From Schizosaccharomyces osmophilus (Eukaryota > Ascomycota > Schizosaccharomycetes > Schizosaccharomycetales > Schizosaccharomycetaceae), in assembly GCF_027921745.1 (NCBI RefSeq), contig NC_079238.1, forward strand, positions 4,526,001-4,590,000: a DNA stretch of 64,000 nucleotides, written 5' to 3'. Of this stretch, positions 53,719 to 64,000 are shown in pieces. The notes under the pieces are model-generated. The model did no database searches, was not told where the DNA came from, and saw nothing but the letters and a program-made list of their open reading frames with translations. The number at the start of each line of letters is the position of its first letter. The stretch's first letter is position 1. A program made the translations under genes and the position numbers.

Positions 53719-54299
53719 AGCTTTGTACAGGAATAATTACAAGCGCCAGGTTTTGTCTGAAGGTAACAAAAAGTAGGATTAAGAAACGCTGGTGAATACA
53801 AAAGACTGAAAGAGAACAAAAGTCACTGCGCAAGAAAGAACCAAACGAAAGAATAAAAAGAAAGACACAGGACGAGTTTTATGTTTCCTTGCCAGGGAAG
53901 AGGGAAAAGAGACCCAAGGTTTGATGAAAGAAATACGGGAGAAGGACAAAACAGAAAAGAAAAAAAAAAGAAAGGAAATCTTTCTGCTTTGCAATAAAAA
54001 CGATTTAAAGAGTGGAGAAACCGTGTAAAGAGAACGGGCAAAGGGGAAGAGGCTGAAGGAACAAGAGGTGAAAAAAAAAAGAGACAACAAACCCACTAAC
54101 GAGACTTTATTTACCAAGTAACCAGACAAATATCGAAGAATTCAAAAAAGAATTCGAAACGAATAAAGAAAACAGCAGGGTTTTAATTAGCTACTTCAAG
54201 ATTGTTGTTGAACAAAACCTGAAATTGTCTTCTGAAAAGTCCACAAGAAGCTAACCAAAAATTTAACAAACTGCTTTGACGAACAGACACTTGCGTTTT
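53719..54299 (-). promoter_or_regulatory. cdc25 leader: about 580 nt without ATG, pyrimidine-rich
   Basis: On the cdc25 sense strand no ATG occurs from 54299 to the start codon. The next upstream ATG is at 54302. The strand is strongly C/T-rich with long T and CTTTTC runs. A long 5' untranslated region controlling cdc25 translation (eIF4A-sensitive) is reported in S. pombe. The lack of upstream start codons here supports a leader of similar kind. Confidence 0.6.
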
Positions 54300-55791
54300 C
54301 ATGAAAACACAGGAGCGATGAGAAGCGCCTTTCGACCACTTTGGTAAAAATCTAGTTTTTCCAAATCAGTGGAGACAAGAAGACGATAATCAAAGACCGA
54401 ATCGTCGAAAACAAACACCAGCAGCTAAATCTAGTGTTGTTCTTGCTTTGCAAACACCGTTCTATGGCTCAAAAGCGAGGAGTCAGAGACAATCTACAGA
54501 ACAGTTTAAACGCCAATAAAATAACGGGCAATAAGCAGTAGCTATCGAGCAGAAGGAATCTACTCAAATACTAAGTAAATGAAAGACAAATCGGTATGGA
54601 AAGGTTTGAAAGGGAAGAGAATTTGGCGGTTTGAAGTAGTTGTAGAGGGAAAGTTACTATCTTTCCCCACTTCCTGATGGAGACTACCCTGAAGGAACAA
54701 AAACAAACAGAAGTAGCATGTGACTTCGCCGTGCTTTGCATCAGCATCAGGAAGGCACGTATCTTCTGTCATTTGACAGTTATATCGTTTTCCAAGCTAC
54801 GGTAAAGAGGAAGAACAAAAAAGAAAGACTATTTATGCATAGAAACCGTTTTGTTGCACGCATCCGTATGCGTCAATCGTCTAATATGGGCTTTTACTCA
54901 ATTGACGACGTCATACACACAAGTAACATCGTTACCGTAAACGTTGCAGCAACAACAAACGCAAAGAATCTGATGGATGCAAACAAACAAGGCGGAGCCA
55001 AGCAGTGCTTTGAAATGCACATTGTTTATATGTTCAAATAAATAATTTGGTCTTGTTCCCCGACTATGTTTACCTCTCGTTGCTGTGGTAACCATCGGTT
55101 AGAATAAGCAAACAAGTTCCCTTTTAGGGCCGATATTGAACGTTGGAAACGCCAAATTCCTATGTTTCCAGATAAAACTAAATAAACAATATTAAAGGTT
55201 GAAAGGATTTCTATTTAATCCCATCTTTCTCTGCTCTCGCTGTTCTTGATCACTACCAGTGCTACTATATTTAGAAATCCCAGCTCCAATCTGGGCTATA
55301 GTACTACAGTTCCATTCCCGCTAACCTTTTTTACCTTAACAACGAATTTCTTCTTGTTATTCTGTTAAAGGAATCACTAGGTTAAAACTTGTAATCCCGT
55401 CTATTCACCCAAGATATAATTCCACAGAAAAGTCTAAACAATTACAAAATCACTCGCGATTATATTAAAAAAGTAATCATTCTAGGTTATGGTTCAACAC
55501 AAACAACATCAACAATAAAAAAAAGGGTTCAAAGAAGATTAAGGACGTCTATAATTTCTAAAACCATTCATGCTCAGTTCTGCAAAATATTAGTCGGCAC
55601 TATATAAGGATAGATCCTTAGAACTGAAGGGTAGGTTTCTTATAAAGGCTCGCAAGCAACGAAACCCTTAGGATATTTCGAATCCTCCATTTTCCGCCAA
55701 TTTACAAATGGACGCATTCAACCTAATGGCACAATTTCGCCTTTGAGTATGGCAAAATTAGATATTCTAGGTTAGCACGCTGTCGGCTTCT
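54300..55791. other. Distal cdc25 upstream region and hxk1 3' end
   Basis: About 1.5 kb without a credible gene. An ACGTCAT (ATF/CRE-type half) is at 54907-54913. A nested hairpin lies at 55263-55303: TACTATA with TATAGTA, enclosing CCCAG with CTGGG. The right end holds the hxk1 3' untranslated region. Confidence 0.4.
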
Positions 55792-57243
55792 CTACTTTCT
55801 AACTTTGTCCAATGCCTCTTTGGTTAAAGCTTTCCCCTTAGCTTGAAGAGCACTCACCAAAGCTGCACCAACGCCACTACCGTCTTCAGCAGGAGTCGTA
55901 ATAACCTTACCGCCAACCTCCTCACCGAGAACTTCCTTAAAGGCTGCTTCTAAACGCTCCTTGAAGTGCGGGTATTTGTTATAAACACTGCCGTCGGTAC
56001 CAATCATCATGGATTGCTTCTTGGTCTTGAGGACAAGGGCACAGACACCACAGGCAGACAAACGGGCAGCACGTGTACCAATTAATTCACAGGTACGGCG
56101 GATCAAATGACGCTCTTCTTCAGTAGTAGTTAATCCGTAGGTATTCTCAAGCAACTGTTCAGTTTCGTCTAGGTTTTCGAAAGGATCCACCTCAATCATA
56201 CTCAACACAGAAGTATCCATGGCCAATGGATCACGAAGCTTGGTGACATCTTGATTAGCAAACATAACACCATTCTCATGCAAATCTAAAAGGATACGAC
56301 GCAAGATGTCTCCCATGTAACATCCAGCAATCATCTTTTCGTATGTTTGCAAACCAGGGCGTGGGTGGTCAGCATCGATAGCCAAATCATACTTGGTACG
56401 AGGTAAGACAACATGTTGATTGTCAAAGTCGCACCATTCACAGTTGATAATCATGGACATATCAGCAGGCAAACGATAACCGTGAAGTTTGGGAATCTCA
56501 TCAAAGCGCTCGATATAGCAAGCATTGCAACCAGTACCAAAAATGACACCAACTTCAGTACCTGGTTTTGTGTAGTTTGAAGCAACCAAAGTACCAGTGG
56601 TATCGTTCAAGACTGCGTTTAGAGTTACGTTGTTGCATCCAACACGCTTCAAAGCGTCGCTAAACAAAGGAACAATGCTTTCGCCCTCAACACCATCAAT
56701 ATCAAATCCCTTGGTCCACGCAATCAATACTGCATCGTCAATTGATGCTTGCTTGCAAGGGTAGGAAAAGGTAAAGCCAATTTCTAATTTTTTGTCGCCT
56801 TCGGGGTGATTCTCTTCGACAAACTTCTTGACACATGTAGCAATGTAGTCAAAGAGCTCTTCACGAGTACCAGTCTTCAAGGCTTGAGGCATACGATATT
56901 TGTTTTGTATGATGTCGAATTTGCCATTACCTTGAACATCAACCTCACAGACACGTAGGTTTGTACCACCCATGTCGAGGGCCAAATAAGAACCAGTTTC
57001 TGAACCATCGGGGCAGCTAGTAACCCAGGTAGGTATCATAGGAATATCACCTGGTTGAGTAGTCAAACCACGCTTCAATTCGGAAACAAAACGTTCAGTG
57101 ACGCGTTTCAAAAGATCGGTAGGGACAGTGAACTGAAATTCCAACTCCTTCAAATGATCCAACAATGTTTTGTTGAGCTTAATCGCAGATCCCTTACGAG
57201 AGGGAGTACGAGAAGGCCAGTGGTAAGCATCATGCAAAGACAT
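55792..57243 (-). CDS. hxk1: Hexokinase 1
   Basis: Single exon of 483 aa, the usual length of a fungal hexokinase. It phosphorylates hexoses using ATP at the head of glycolysis. Motifs: the phosphate-1 loop LDMGGTNLRV, the sugar-binding block TFSYPCKQ and TKGFDIDG, the catalytic/phosphate-2 segment LNDTTGTLVAS, GTGCNACY, and the adenosine site GTDGSVYNKYPHF...GSGVGAAL. The strong codon bias fits high expression. Orientation and position between cdc25 and cul3 match SPAC24H6.04. S. pombe hxk1 prefers fructose over glucose; that preference cannot be judged here. Confidence 0.96.
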   Translation of the reverse strand: MSLHDAYHWPSRTPSRKGSAIKLNKTLLDHLKELEFQFTVPTDLLKRVTERFVSELKRGLTTQPGDIPMIPTWVTSCPDGSETGSYLALDMGGTNLRVCEVDVQGNGKFDIIQNKYRMPQALKTGTREELFDYIATCVKKFVEENHPEGDKKLEIGFTFSYPCKQASIDDAVLIAWTKGFDIDGVEGESIVPLFSDALKRVGCNNVTLNAVLNDTTGTLVASNYTKPGTEVGVIFGTGCNACYIERFDEIPKLHGYRLPADMSMIINCEWCDFDNQHVVLPRTKYDLAIDADHPRPGLQTYEKMIAGCYMGDILRRILLDLHENGVMFANQDVTKLRDPLAMDTSVLSMIEVDPFENLDETEQLLENTYGLTTTEEERHLIRRTCELIGTRAARLSACGVCALVLKTKKQSMMIGTDGSVYNKYPHFKERLEAAFKEVLGEEVGGKVITTPAEDGSGVGAALVSALQAKGKALTKEALDKVRK

Positions 57244-58017
57244 TATTGTAATAGTACAGTATCTTTAAGGTCTAAAAACCAAAAGCAAAAATAAAAATAA
57301 AAAGAGAACGAGGATAAGTAAACAATGAGGAATGCTAGACTATTTTAAAAAACTCGATGAAACCCGATAACAATCAAACAAAGTATAAAAGATATTTCGC
57401 GAAAATAACAAATTCCTTTGCCGCGTTTTGTTCGCAAAAATAGTTAAAAAATGGATTGTAAATGTGTTTGGTTTAGTTAAGGAAAGAAATCAACCGATTA
57501 ATTTAAGCGCGTATTCAAAGGAAGGGTATGACACCAACATAGCTACTATAGTAAATACTCCGGTTCTGTTGACCCATCTACCGTAGGATCAGACTTTTAT
57601 ATCTTTAGAAAAGATGATAAAAATGTAATGCATCGCGGTAAATGACTTAACTTTCGGTACTTTATCCGGACTATTAGTATCTGTTACTATTTTAGAAATC
57701 AACTCGTAAATCGTTGGTTTGAGAATCCTTAAATAAATTGACACTAATTAACATATTTCCAAGCTTCCATTGTACCAGTGAATACGATATTTTTCTCTTG
57801 AAGAACTCATAGCTCCATCACTGTAATAGTAAGTAGTAATCAGGTTGAACAGATGTTTCCATTCCTTTCCTGAATTCAAAATAAGCTACTGTCTTTCGCG
57901 ACAATCTGTCAGGCTTTTCCAAAAAGTTTTCATCAAGTCACATAACCTCGATTAGTTAGAGTATAGCAGCCAATTTTTATTTTTAATTTATACATTCTTT
58001 AAATAAACATGATTCCA
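57244..58017. other. Intergenic region hxk1 promoter / cul3 3' end
   Basis: 774 bp between two minus-strand genes, holding the hxk1 promoter and leader and cul3 3' untranslated region. No distinctive element is recognised. Confidence 0.4.
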
Positions 58018-60610
58018 TTATGCAAGATATTCATAAATTCGACCATTATCTGCAGATCGTTGCAAGTATTCTCGTTCAATCAAAGCTTCGATCCGACGTT
58101 TAATCATTATAGGATTTGGCTGAAATCGAGAACTCAATTGACGAGTAACTTCGGCCACTAATTGATTGTGTTCAAGCGTTTTCCGGTCCCTATGCTCGTT
58201 AGTAATTTGGTGAAGTCTTTCAAAAAAACAAGAATTATTGGACATACTTCATCACTCGGACTATACAGGCATCCGCTTGGTGCTTTCTGGATTCATCAAT
58301 CTTCTCCATTGTTCGCTTTCGTTCACCATCGTCTTCTACACGAACTTGCGCAATGGTAGATATTTTTAGTCTCGCCATATTCGACGTAAAGTTATCATTA
58401 AACATGAATCGATCACCAGCGTTTATATCTCGACTCTTTGGCTCCTTCAGTAAGATTTTGTATTTGGCGCAAGCAAGACTTTGAAGGTTGCGTTTTAAAT
58501 CTCCTGGCTCTATCTTTGTTCTTTGAAGTAGATCTTCGTAAGACAAACTTTCAGATCCTGGCAAAGCTTGAAATTGTAAAAGGATGACAACAGCTATCGT
58601 TGACACATTAAGGTCGTGCTTTCGTTTTTTAAACTGCACCCGAACATCAGCACTTCCCATTGAGGGATACCATATCAGTTTTCTTCCAGTATGTTTTGAA
58701 AAGTAAAAGTTCGAAAAGTGGTCGATAGAAGGCTTCAAATACTCGGGAAAATCGCACGAAATTTTTTCAGGAACAAGGTCAATTGGCCAAAAGGATGAAG
58801 CCAATACCGACACATTTAGGTCAAACGGAGGCTAATTCTGTTAGACAAATACTCGAATTGAAATTTATTACCTTTCCAGATTCTTGATCATAATTCCCTT
58901 TATATTCATGTAGTAACTCTTTAGACAACCGCATATCTGCTCTAGTTAGCGCAAATGAAAGTATCAATAACTTACCCGTGAACATTCCCTCCAATTTTTG
59001 AGTAAATACATTGCCAGCTTCTTGCTTTAAACGACCGATCATACTTAATTCAGCATCATCCGATATGGATCTATTGTTCAAAAGCCTTTAATTGTTAGAA
59101 TAATTGCGGGTACAAACTTTAAACCATACCTTTTCGCCAAATGGGTTTTATAGTATTTCTCGAAAACGTCTTTTTCAGATAAAAATCGGAAAAGAACAAC
59201 TGAATTTTGCAACGTCTTCTCCACGGATTCTTCAGATCGTCCTTTTAGATCCCGCTTCAAATTATCATCAATGAACAAAGAAGTGAATTCGGGAGCTCTT
59301 GAATACGCATTTATAAAATTAGAAAAAGAATCAGAAAGAGAGTTCATTACATATCGGTCTTCCTTCATGCTTCTAACCACGATTTCACGAAGTTTATCCC
59401 ACAATTCTAATACTTTCGTCACCCATGAAGAAGCAGTCGAAACTTTTGCAACCTGTGAGTTCCCCTGTGGATCTTCTTTGTTTAAAGCCAAAGAGCCATT
59501 TATAAATCTTCCTTTTTCAGAAATATAAGCGGCAAAGAATTTTTTTATCGAAGGGATCCCCAACTCTACTATGGACAACATATTGTAAATAGAAGATAAC
59601 CCTTCTAAGTTATAGGAGTCAAGCATAGCGAAAAAGCCTGAGATAGGCTTGGCCAATAAGTTATCTATTTGCTCTGTTAAAAGTTCCTTCTCCACTACGG
59701 AAAGCAATGCAAAGGAGACTTTTGTGAACAGATACTTTTGAGCTCTTTCTTTTTCTTCTTCCAATCTTAAATTGGTCTTCTGAAGATATTCAAGAACATC
59801 ATAGATTTCAAAATTTTGCTGAGCTTCTCCTTGGTAGAACATGCGAGTCATCTCTAAGAATTTTGGAGTAAATAGAACATCGTACAAAGACTCGTTCTTA
59901 GATTCAGATGGAAGAGAGTTTAGCATATCCAAACAAGAATTAACCAAGGGGCGGTTTATTGAATCACCAATTCGCTCCAAAAATACTAGAGTAAGAATAC
60001 AAATTCCGCTTTTCTGTCCAATTTCAAGGGAACTTAAAAGTACGGAATCACGAAATATCATCAAACCAGAATCGTATATAGGCATAACACCTGAAGATTT
60101 TGAATAAACTTTGTCTAAGTACTTCAATACACTCGAAATCATTTGCATAGACACCAGATGCTCTTTCCATGCATTCACAAGATTAGACAAAAACAAAATT
60201 GCAGCTTCACGCTTTCTCATTGATAGCGAAAAATCATCTCTGTTTCTAACATAGCTCCAATTTTCAGTTTCTAACAAAGATCCAAAGCTTCCAGCTATGG
60301 AGGGAGCTACTTCATTTTCCAACCTTGTCTTTAATACTTCCTTAACATTCCTATATAGTCGCTCTCCATGCTTGTGAAGGACTAGCGTGTAAGCATTTCT
60401 ATAAAGCTCCTCGAAGGAGAGTTGAGATGTACTTTTGTTGAAAATATCTTTCACAGCATTATGCAAAACATCCCAATGAGCTATAAAATCTACTTGATTT
60501 GAAGTAAACTAAATAGTTAGAGAACTCTTGCTTCGTCAATCTTCTTGTGATCAATCATTTGTCCTTACTTTTCGTGGCGCCCGAATTTTTACTTTCGATG
60601 AACGCTGCAT
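58018..60610 (-). CDS. cul3: Cullin 3
   Basis: Six exons: 60610-60569, 60508-59130, 59085-58976, 58936-58872, 58831-58248 and 58189-58018, giving 783 aa. Exon 1 ([14 protein letters not shown]) is followed by [19 protein letters not shown]. Helical cullin repeats span roughly 30-380. The cullin homology region shows [18 protein letters not shown] and [14 protein letters not shown], and the winged helix ends RIYEYLA. The neddylation motif IVRVMKDRK is present with its Lys at residue 727. Cul3 scaffolds ubiquitin ligases with BTB adaptors (Btb1-3) and is activated by Ned8 through Uba3. Introns use GTAAGG, GTATGG, GTAAGT, GTAATA and GTATGT donors with CTAAC branches. Matches SPAC24H6.03. Confidence 0.96.
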
Positions 60611-60779
60611 TGACGCTTTAAATTTTTTAAATTAAAAGCTTTTTTTTTATGGTTTAATTGAAAGAAGGGATGGAACGCAAGTAGACTCCTGAGTAGGATT
60701 GGGTAGTGTAAAAATGTTGGTAATTTGATGCGTTCAATCCTTTACATACTGGCAGCAAGAACTGAACACCATCGATAGG

Positions 60780-61376
60780 ATGTTAAGAAATTTAAGGGGT
60801 TTCCAAAGATTTTCTAATAGATTTTTAGTAAACTATTTACCAAGTCGATTATTACTGTCGCATGCGGGCAAATTATCCCCATTTCAAAGACAAACGGATT
60901 TTTCGCACAAATGCTTGTTCCATTGCAGTAGCAATTTACACAACGATTCCAAAGTGCCAATTTCAAAGTCTGCGGAAAACGTAGAGCAACCAAAGCCTGC
61001 ATATCATATCACCTTTACTTGTACTGTGTAAGTTTATACAGCGATCCATTCACGACCTAGTACTAGAAACTAATACAACAGCTGTAATCATCGTTCTGGT
61101 CATAAAATGTCGAAACAGGCGTATCACAATGGCACCGTTTTTGTTCAATGTCCCCATTGCAAAAACCGACACCTCATGGCAGACCATCTCAAAATCTTCA
61201 ATGACAAACGAGTCACGATTGAGGATATCCTTTCAAATAAAGGTGAGGTCTTGAAGAAGGGATTTGGCCAAATAGTCGATGGGAATGTGGTTGAAATTGA
61301 ACCTGAAAATTTGAGAATCAAAACAGATATAAAAGCTCCTTCCCCTGATACATCTGCTTATAGTAAGAATGATTAA
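60780..61376 (+). CDS. Mitochondrial DNL zinc-finger chaperone-escort protein (Zim17/Tim15/Hep1 type)
   Basis: Two exons, 60780-61027 and 61082-61376, giving 180 aa. The first ~70 residues are basic and Ser/Arg/Leu-rich without acidic residues at the start, as in a mitochondrial presequence. The zinc finger is formed by CTVC (spanning the intron) and CPHC, with the family block HMTFTCTVC-like YHITFTCTVCNHRSGHKMS and LMADHLKIF...TIEDIL. Proteins of this kind keep mitochondrial Hsp70 soluble and support import. The intron has donor GTAAGT and branch ACTAATAC with acceptor ACAACAG, phase 2. It is divergent from cul3 with 169 bp between starts. Matches SPAC24H6.02c. Confidence 0.92.
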
Positions 61377-61773
61377 TTACCAAAGAATTGGTTTCTAGTG
61401 TTCTCTCGGGATTTCATGTGAGTTTACTAAACATGTACTTTCGAATCTGCTTTTTGAAACATATTATTCACAAAAAAGTTGTTCAACTACGAATGTGATA
61501 GTTTTGGAATGAATAAAAAGATAATATTTGGAATAATAAAAGATTACGGAAGGTCCATTCCTACACAGCACAACGTTTCTTGTAAAATCGACTCTTCAAT
61601 AATTGTTTACATGCTGTCTCGGTAAATAAAACTTAAACAATAAGTTTTATTTAGCGAAAAGCCAATTTCTTGCATTGACCGTAGTTAAGTGTATTGCGTT
61701 AAACCGTTTGTTTATTTATGGATGCCACGCTTCCTGATTTTCTCCAATTTCTTTATTCTCTAATGTTTAAGGC
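61377..61773. other. Intergenic region Zim17-type gene / gup1
   Basis: 397 bp between two same-strand genes: 3' untranslated region then gup1 promoter. Nothing distinctive is seen. Confidence 0.4.
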
Positions 61774-63775
61774 ATGTTTCGAATATATAAATACGATGTT
61801 TTAGAGACGTCTTCCAAAGATCAGAAGTCGTCTACATCTTTGTTGAATAGTGCACAAAGCAGCACGAAAAGTCGAACTTCTTCACCCACCACAGGATCTT
61901 TCACGAATGACATAGAAAAGCCAAAGAACGCCTGGTATACTCTTGAGTTTTTTTCCTATTATGTTTTTATTGGGTCAATTACTATCATGGGCTTTTATAG
62001 ACTTTTTATGATTAGCGTTGGTGAGTCTTTAAATCTTGAGGCTTTGATTGTTGTATGTCTAGTAATTAACAAACCTATAGAGAAGCACCCAAATTATGCT
62101 AATATAAAAAAACACTTGAAGCCAGGGTGGATATTTGGCAAGCCTGTCGACATATCTGACCATCAATACGCTAGTTTTCGAGAGAATATTCCTATTCTGC
62201 TTGGAGTGATTGCTGGTTATTTTTTTCTTTGGAATGCCGTTCAGCTGGTTTTTTTTCATAAAGTCCAGAACAAGTTGGCGTTAAAAAACACGTTTCGTTT
62301 ATGGTTCTCAGTGATATTTTCCTTTATTGTCTATGGCTCCGGAATGATCTATGTCTTTTCAATAATTTTTATTTACTATCTATTTGCGAAAGTTTTTCGA
62401 GATCACCGTCTAAATCCTCTTCTGTCTTGGGGTTTTGGTATTTTCTTGCTTCTTTCCAAAGAGCATTTCGGTCACTACAAATTTGGCAATCTCCACCCTC
62501 TTTTGTCGTTTTTGGTATGTATATATATATATTGGGTTCGATTAACCAAGTTTTCTGTAGGATGATCACACCGGCATTTTAGAAAGGTGGTATGTGCTGT
62601 TCAACATTACCATTCTACGTTTAATCTCGTATAATCTTGATTACTACTGGTCGATAAAATACTCGTTTAAAATACTTTCTGTATGAGTCCAGATGTTTTG
62701 TTTCCGTCTACTAACTTTATCACACAGACAACTGTAGTCGAGAAGGAACGAATTCCTGGTGATGCGTCCTATTCTGATCGCATCCGGCTAAATTGCAATC
62801 CGGAAGATTACAACGTTAAGAACTTTCTAACTTATGTGTTATATGCTCCGTTATATTTGGCAGGCCCAATCATAACATTCAATAATTTTATGTCTCAGGT
62901 ATATTTGCTACTTTTCGTTGGCTTACATTTGCTGACAATTTGATATAGACGAAATATCCGATTAAGTCACCATTGAAATACAGGAACGTTCTTTACGGTA
63001 TTCGCTTCTTTGTATGTGTTTTCATAATGGAACTTGTGCTTCATTTTTGTTATGGTAGCGCTATTACCAAGGAAAAAAGTTTGCAAGCTTATTCTACTTT
63101 AGAAATCACATTGATCAGCTTTATCGTACTGTTCGTGACTTGGCTGAAACTTCTCATTCCCTGGAGATTGTTTCGTTGGTGGTCATTAATGGATAACATT
63201 GAACCTCCTGAAAACATTATTCGCTGTATGTGTAACAACTATTCTGTAGTTGGATTTTGGAGAGCTTGGCATCGTAGCTACAACAAATGGCTGCTCCGTT
63301 ACTTGTATATCCCTATAGGAGGAAACAGGTATCCAATTTTAAATTCTTTTATCATTTTTACTTTTGTTGCTTTATGGCACGATGTTAGTTGGGAGTTGTT
63401 TTTCTGGGGATGGCTTGTTGTACTTTTCATTTTGCCAGAACGACTATGTTCCTATGCCTCGCACAGATTTGGCTGGATACATCTTCCTCATTACAGGATA
63501 ATTGCTGGCTTTGGCGCTGCCCTAAATGTTTACTTTATGATTATCTGCAATTTGGTAGGATTCGCTATGGACGTGCATGGAATCAAAGATGTCTTTGCTA
63601 GAATGTTTGGTACATTCCAAGGTATGATAATCTGATATTTGCTTTTGACTTATAGTTAACGTTTCTAGGGATTTATTTCAGCGTTACTATAATGCTATTG
63701 TTTTTTGCATGCGCACAAATGATGTTTGAAATCCGAGTAAACGAAGAAGAGAATGGAATTGATTTACGTTGCTAA
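61774..63775 (+). CDS. gup1: Membrane-bound O-acyltransferase Gup1
   Basis: Exons 61774-62020, 62081-62514, 62561-~62664, ~62688-62898, 62949-63621 and 63669-63775, about 591 aa. Multiple membrane segments are visible, and the MBOAT core is intact. Landmarks are YVLYAPLYLAGPIITFNNF, SVVGFWRAWHRSYNKWLLRYLYIPIGG (conserved Trp-His-Arg block) and IFTFVALWHDVSWELFFWGW with the catalytic His. Gup1 remodels GPI-anchor lipids in the ER by adding a long acyl chain. Four introns are clean. Between 62660 and 62690 the frame must shift: skipping 62665-62687 gives YSPDVLFP and the expected length. However, 23 nt is too short for an ordinary intron, so a sequencing indel or an odd splice is possible. Matches SPAC24H6.01c. 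Confidence 0.87.
62665..62687 (+). other. Unresolved frame break in gup1
   Basis: Codons before this stretch (DYYWSIKYS) and after it (PDVLFPSTNF) are both protein-like but in different frames, and both frames hit stops inside it. The segment begins GT and ends AG yet is only 23 nt long. It is marked as an assembly indel, a micro-intron, or part of a differently placed intron. Confidence 0.5.
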
Positions 63776-64000
63776 GCTCATATAATCCATCTCTGCACTA
63801 ATTTTCTTGTTCGCATATTTAATTAGTTTAATTAGTTTAATCTCTTGATCTCTCCCTTCTCTTTCTAATAGAATTTGCGAGTTATCAAAGAGTCCCTTTA
63901 GTGCATTGTAGATTGTGTATTGTGCTAGTAATATTCCTTAAAGAAAAACTCATCTTCATGCTCTTTTCATCTACAGTTTGACACTCGAAACATTCTTAAA

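Noticed and set aside
53779-54129. Minus-strand frames in the cdc25 leader rich in Phe and Ser
   Set aside because: Begin with non-ATG codons; the pyrimidine-rich strand naturally translates to Phe/Ser/Leu and lacks any ATG.
54736-55041. 101-codon plus-strand frame upstream of cdc25
   Set aside because: Starts with TTG, has no family resemblance and lies in a region with mixed composition.

Overview
The window is nuclear DNA of a fission yeast (Schizosaccharomyces). It has compact, mostly single-copy genes and small introns with GTAxGT-like donors and CTAAC/TTAAC branch points. Gene order matches, from memory, several Schizosaccharomyces pombe chromosome I cosmids. The proteins are clearly diverged from S. 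pombe (Cdc25 and Gef1 differ throughout their N-terminal halves), so this is probably a non-pombe species, perhaps of the octosporus/cryophilus/osmophilus group. That species call is inference.

There are three syntenic blocks. Block 1 (1-18.5 kb): the C-terminal part of bun107, dcc1, gef2, proteasome alpha-3 (pre9), dre4, tht1, a class I amidotransferase, phosphoacetylglucosamine mutase and rad32/mre11. Block 2 (21-30 kb): fep1, tRNA-Val, lsd2 and ste7. Block 3 (31-63.8 kb): a Csc1-like channel, tRNA-Leu, uba3, a SulP/STAS transporter, DAHP synthase, gef1, a small SRA1-like protein gene, rps9, sld3, cdc25, hxk1, cul3, a Zim17-type mitochondrial zinc-finger gene and gup1. Most exon structures could be solved to the base, with phases and total lengths that agree.

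The genes include a run of cell-cycle and polarity regulators (gef1, sld3, cdc25, cul3), ubiquitin/NEDD8 machinery (bun107, pre9, uba3 and its downstream target cul3), DNA replication and repair (dcc1, sld3, rad32), and iron and chromatin control (fep1, lsd2).

The most unusual signals are non-coding. There are very long leaders with no ATG in front of fep1 (1,023 nt), cdc25 (580 nt) and ste7 (496 nt). A roughly 450-bp degenerate palindrome with a near-perfect 53-bp core sits between two convergent genes, next to three clustered forkhead-type motifs. A forkhead-MluI motif module is present twice, exactly 400 bp apart, upstream of the Csc1-like gene. A probable unannotated 87-aa two-exon gene lies at 46.7-47.1 kb. 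No CRISPR array, prophage or intact transposon was seen.
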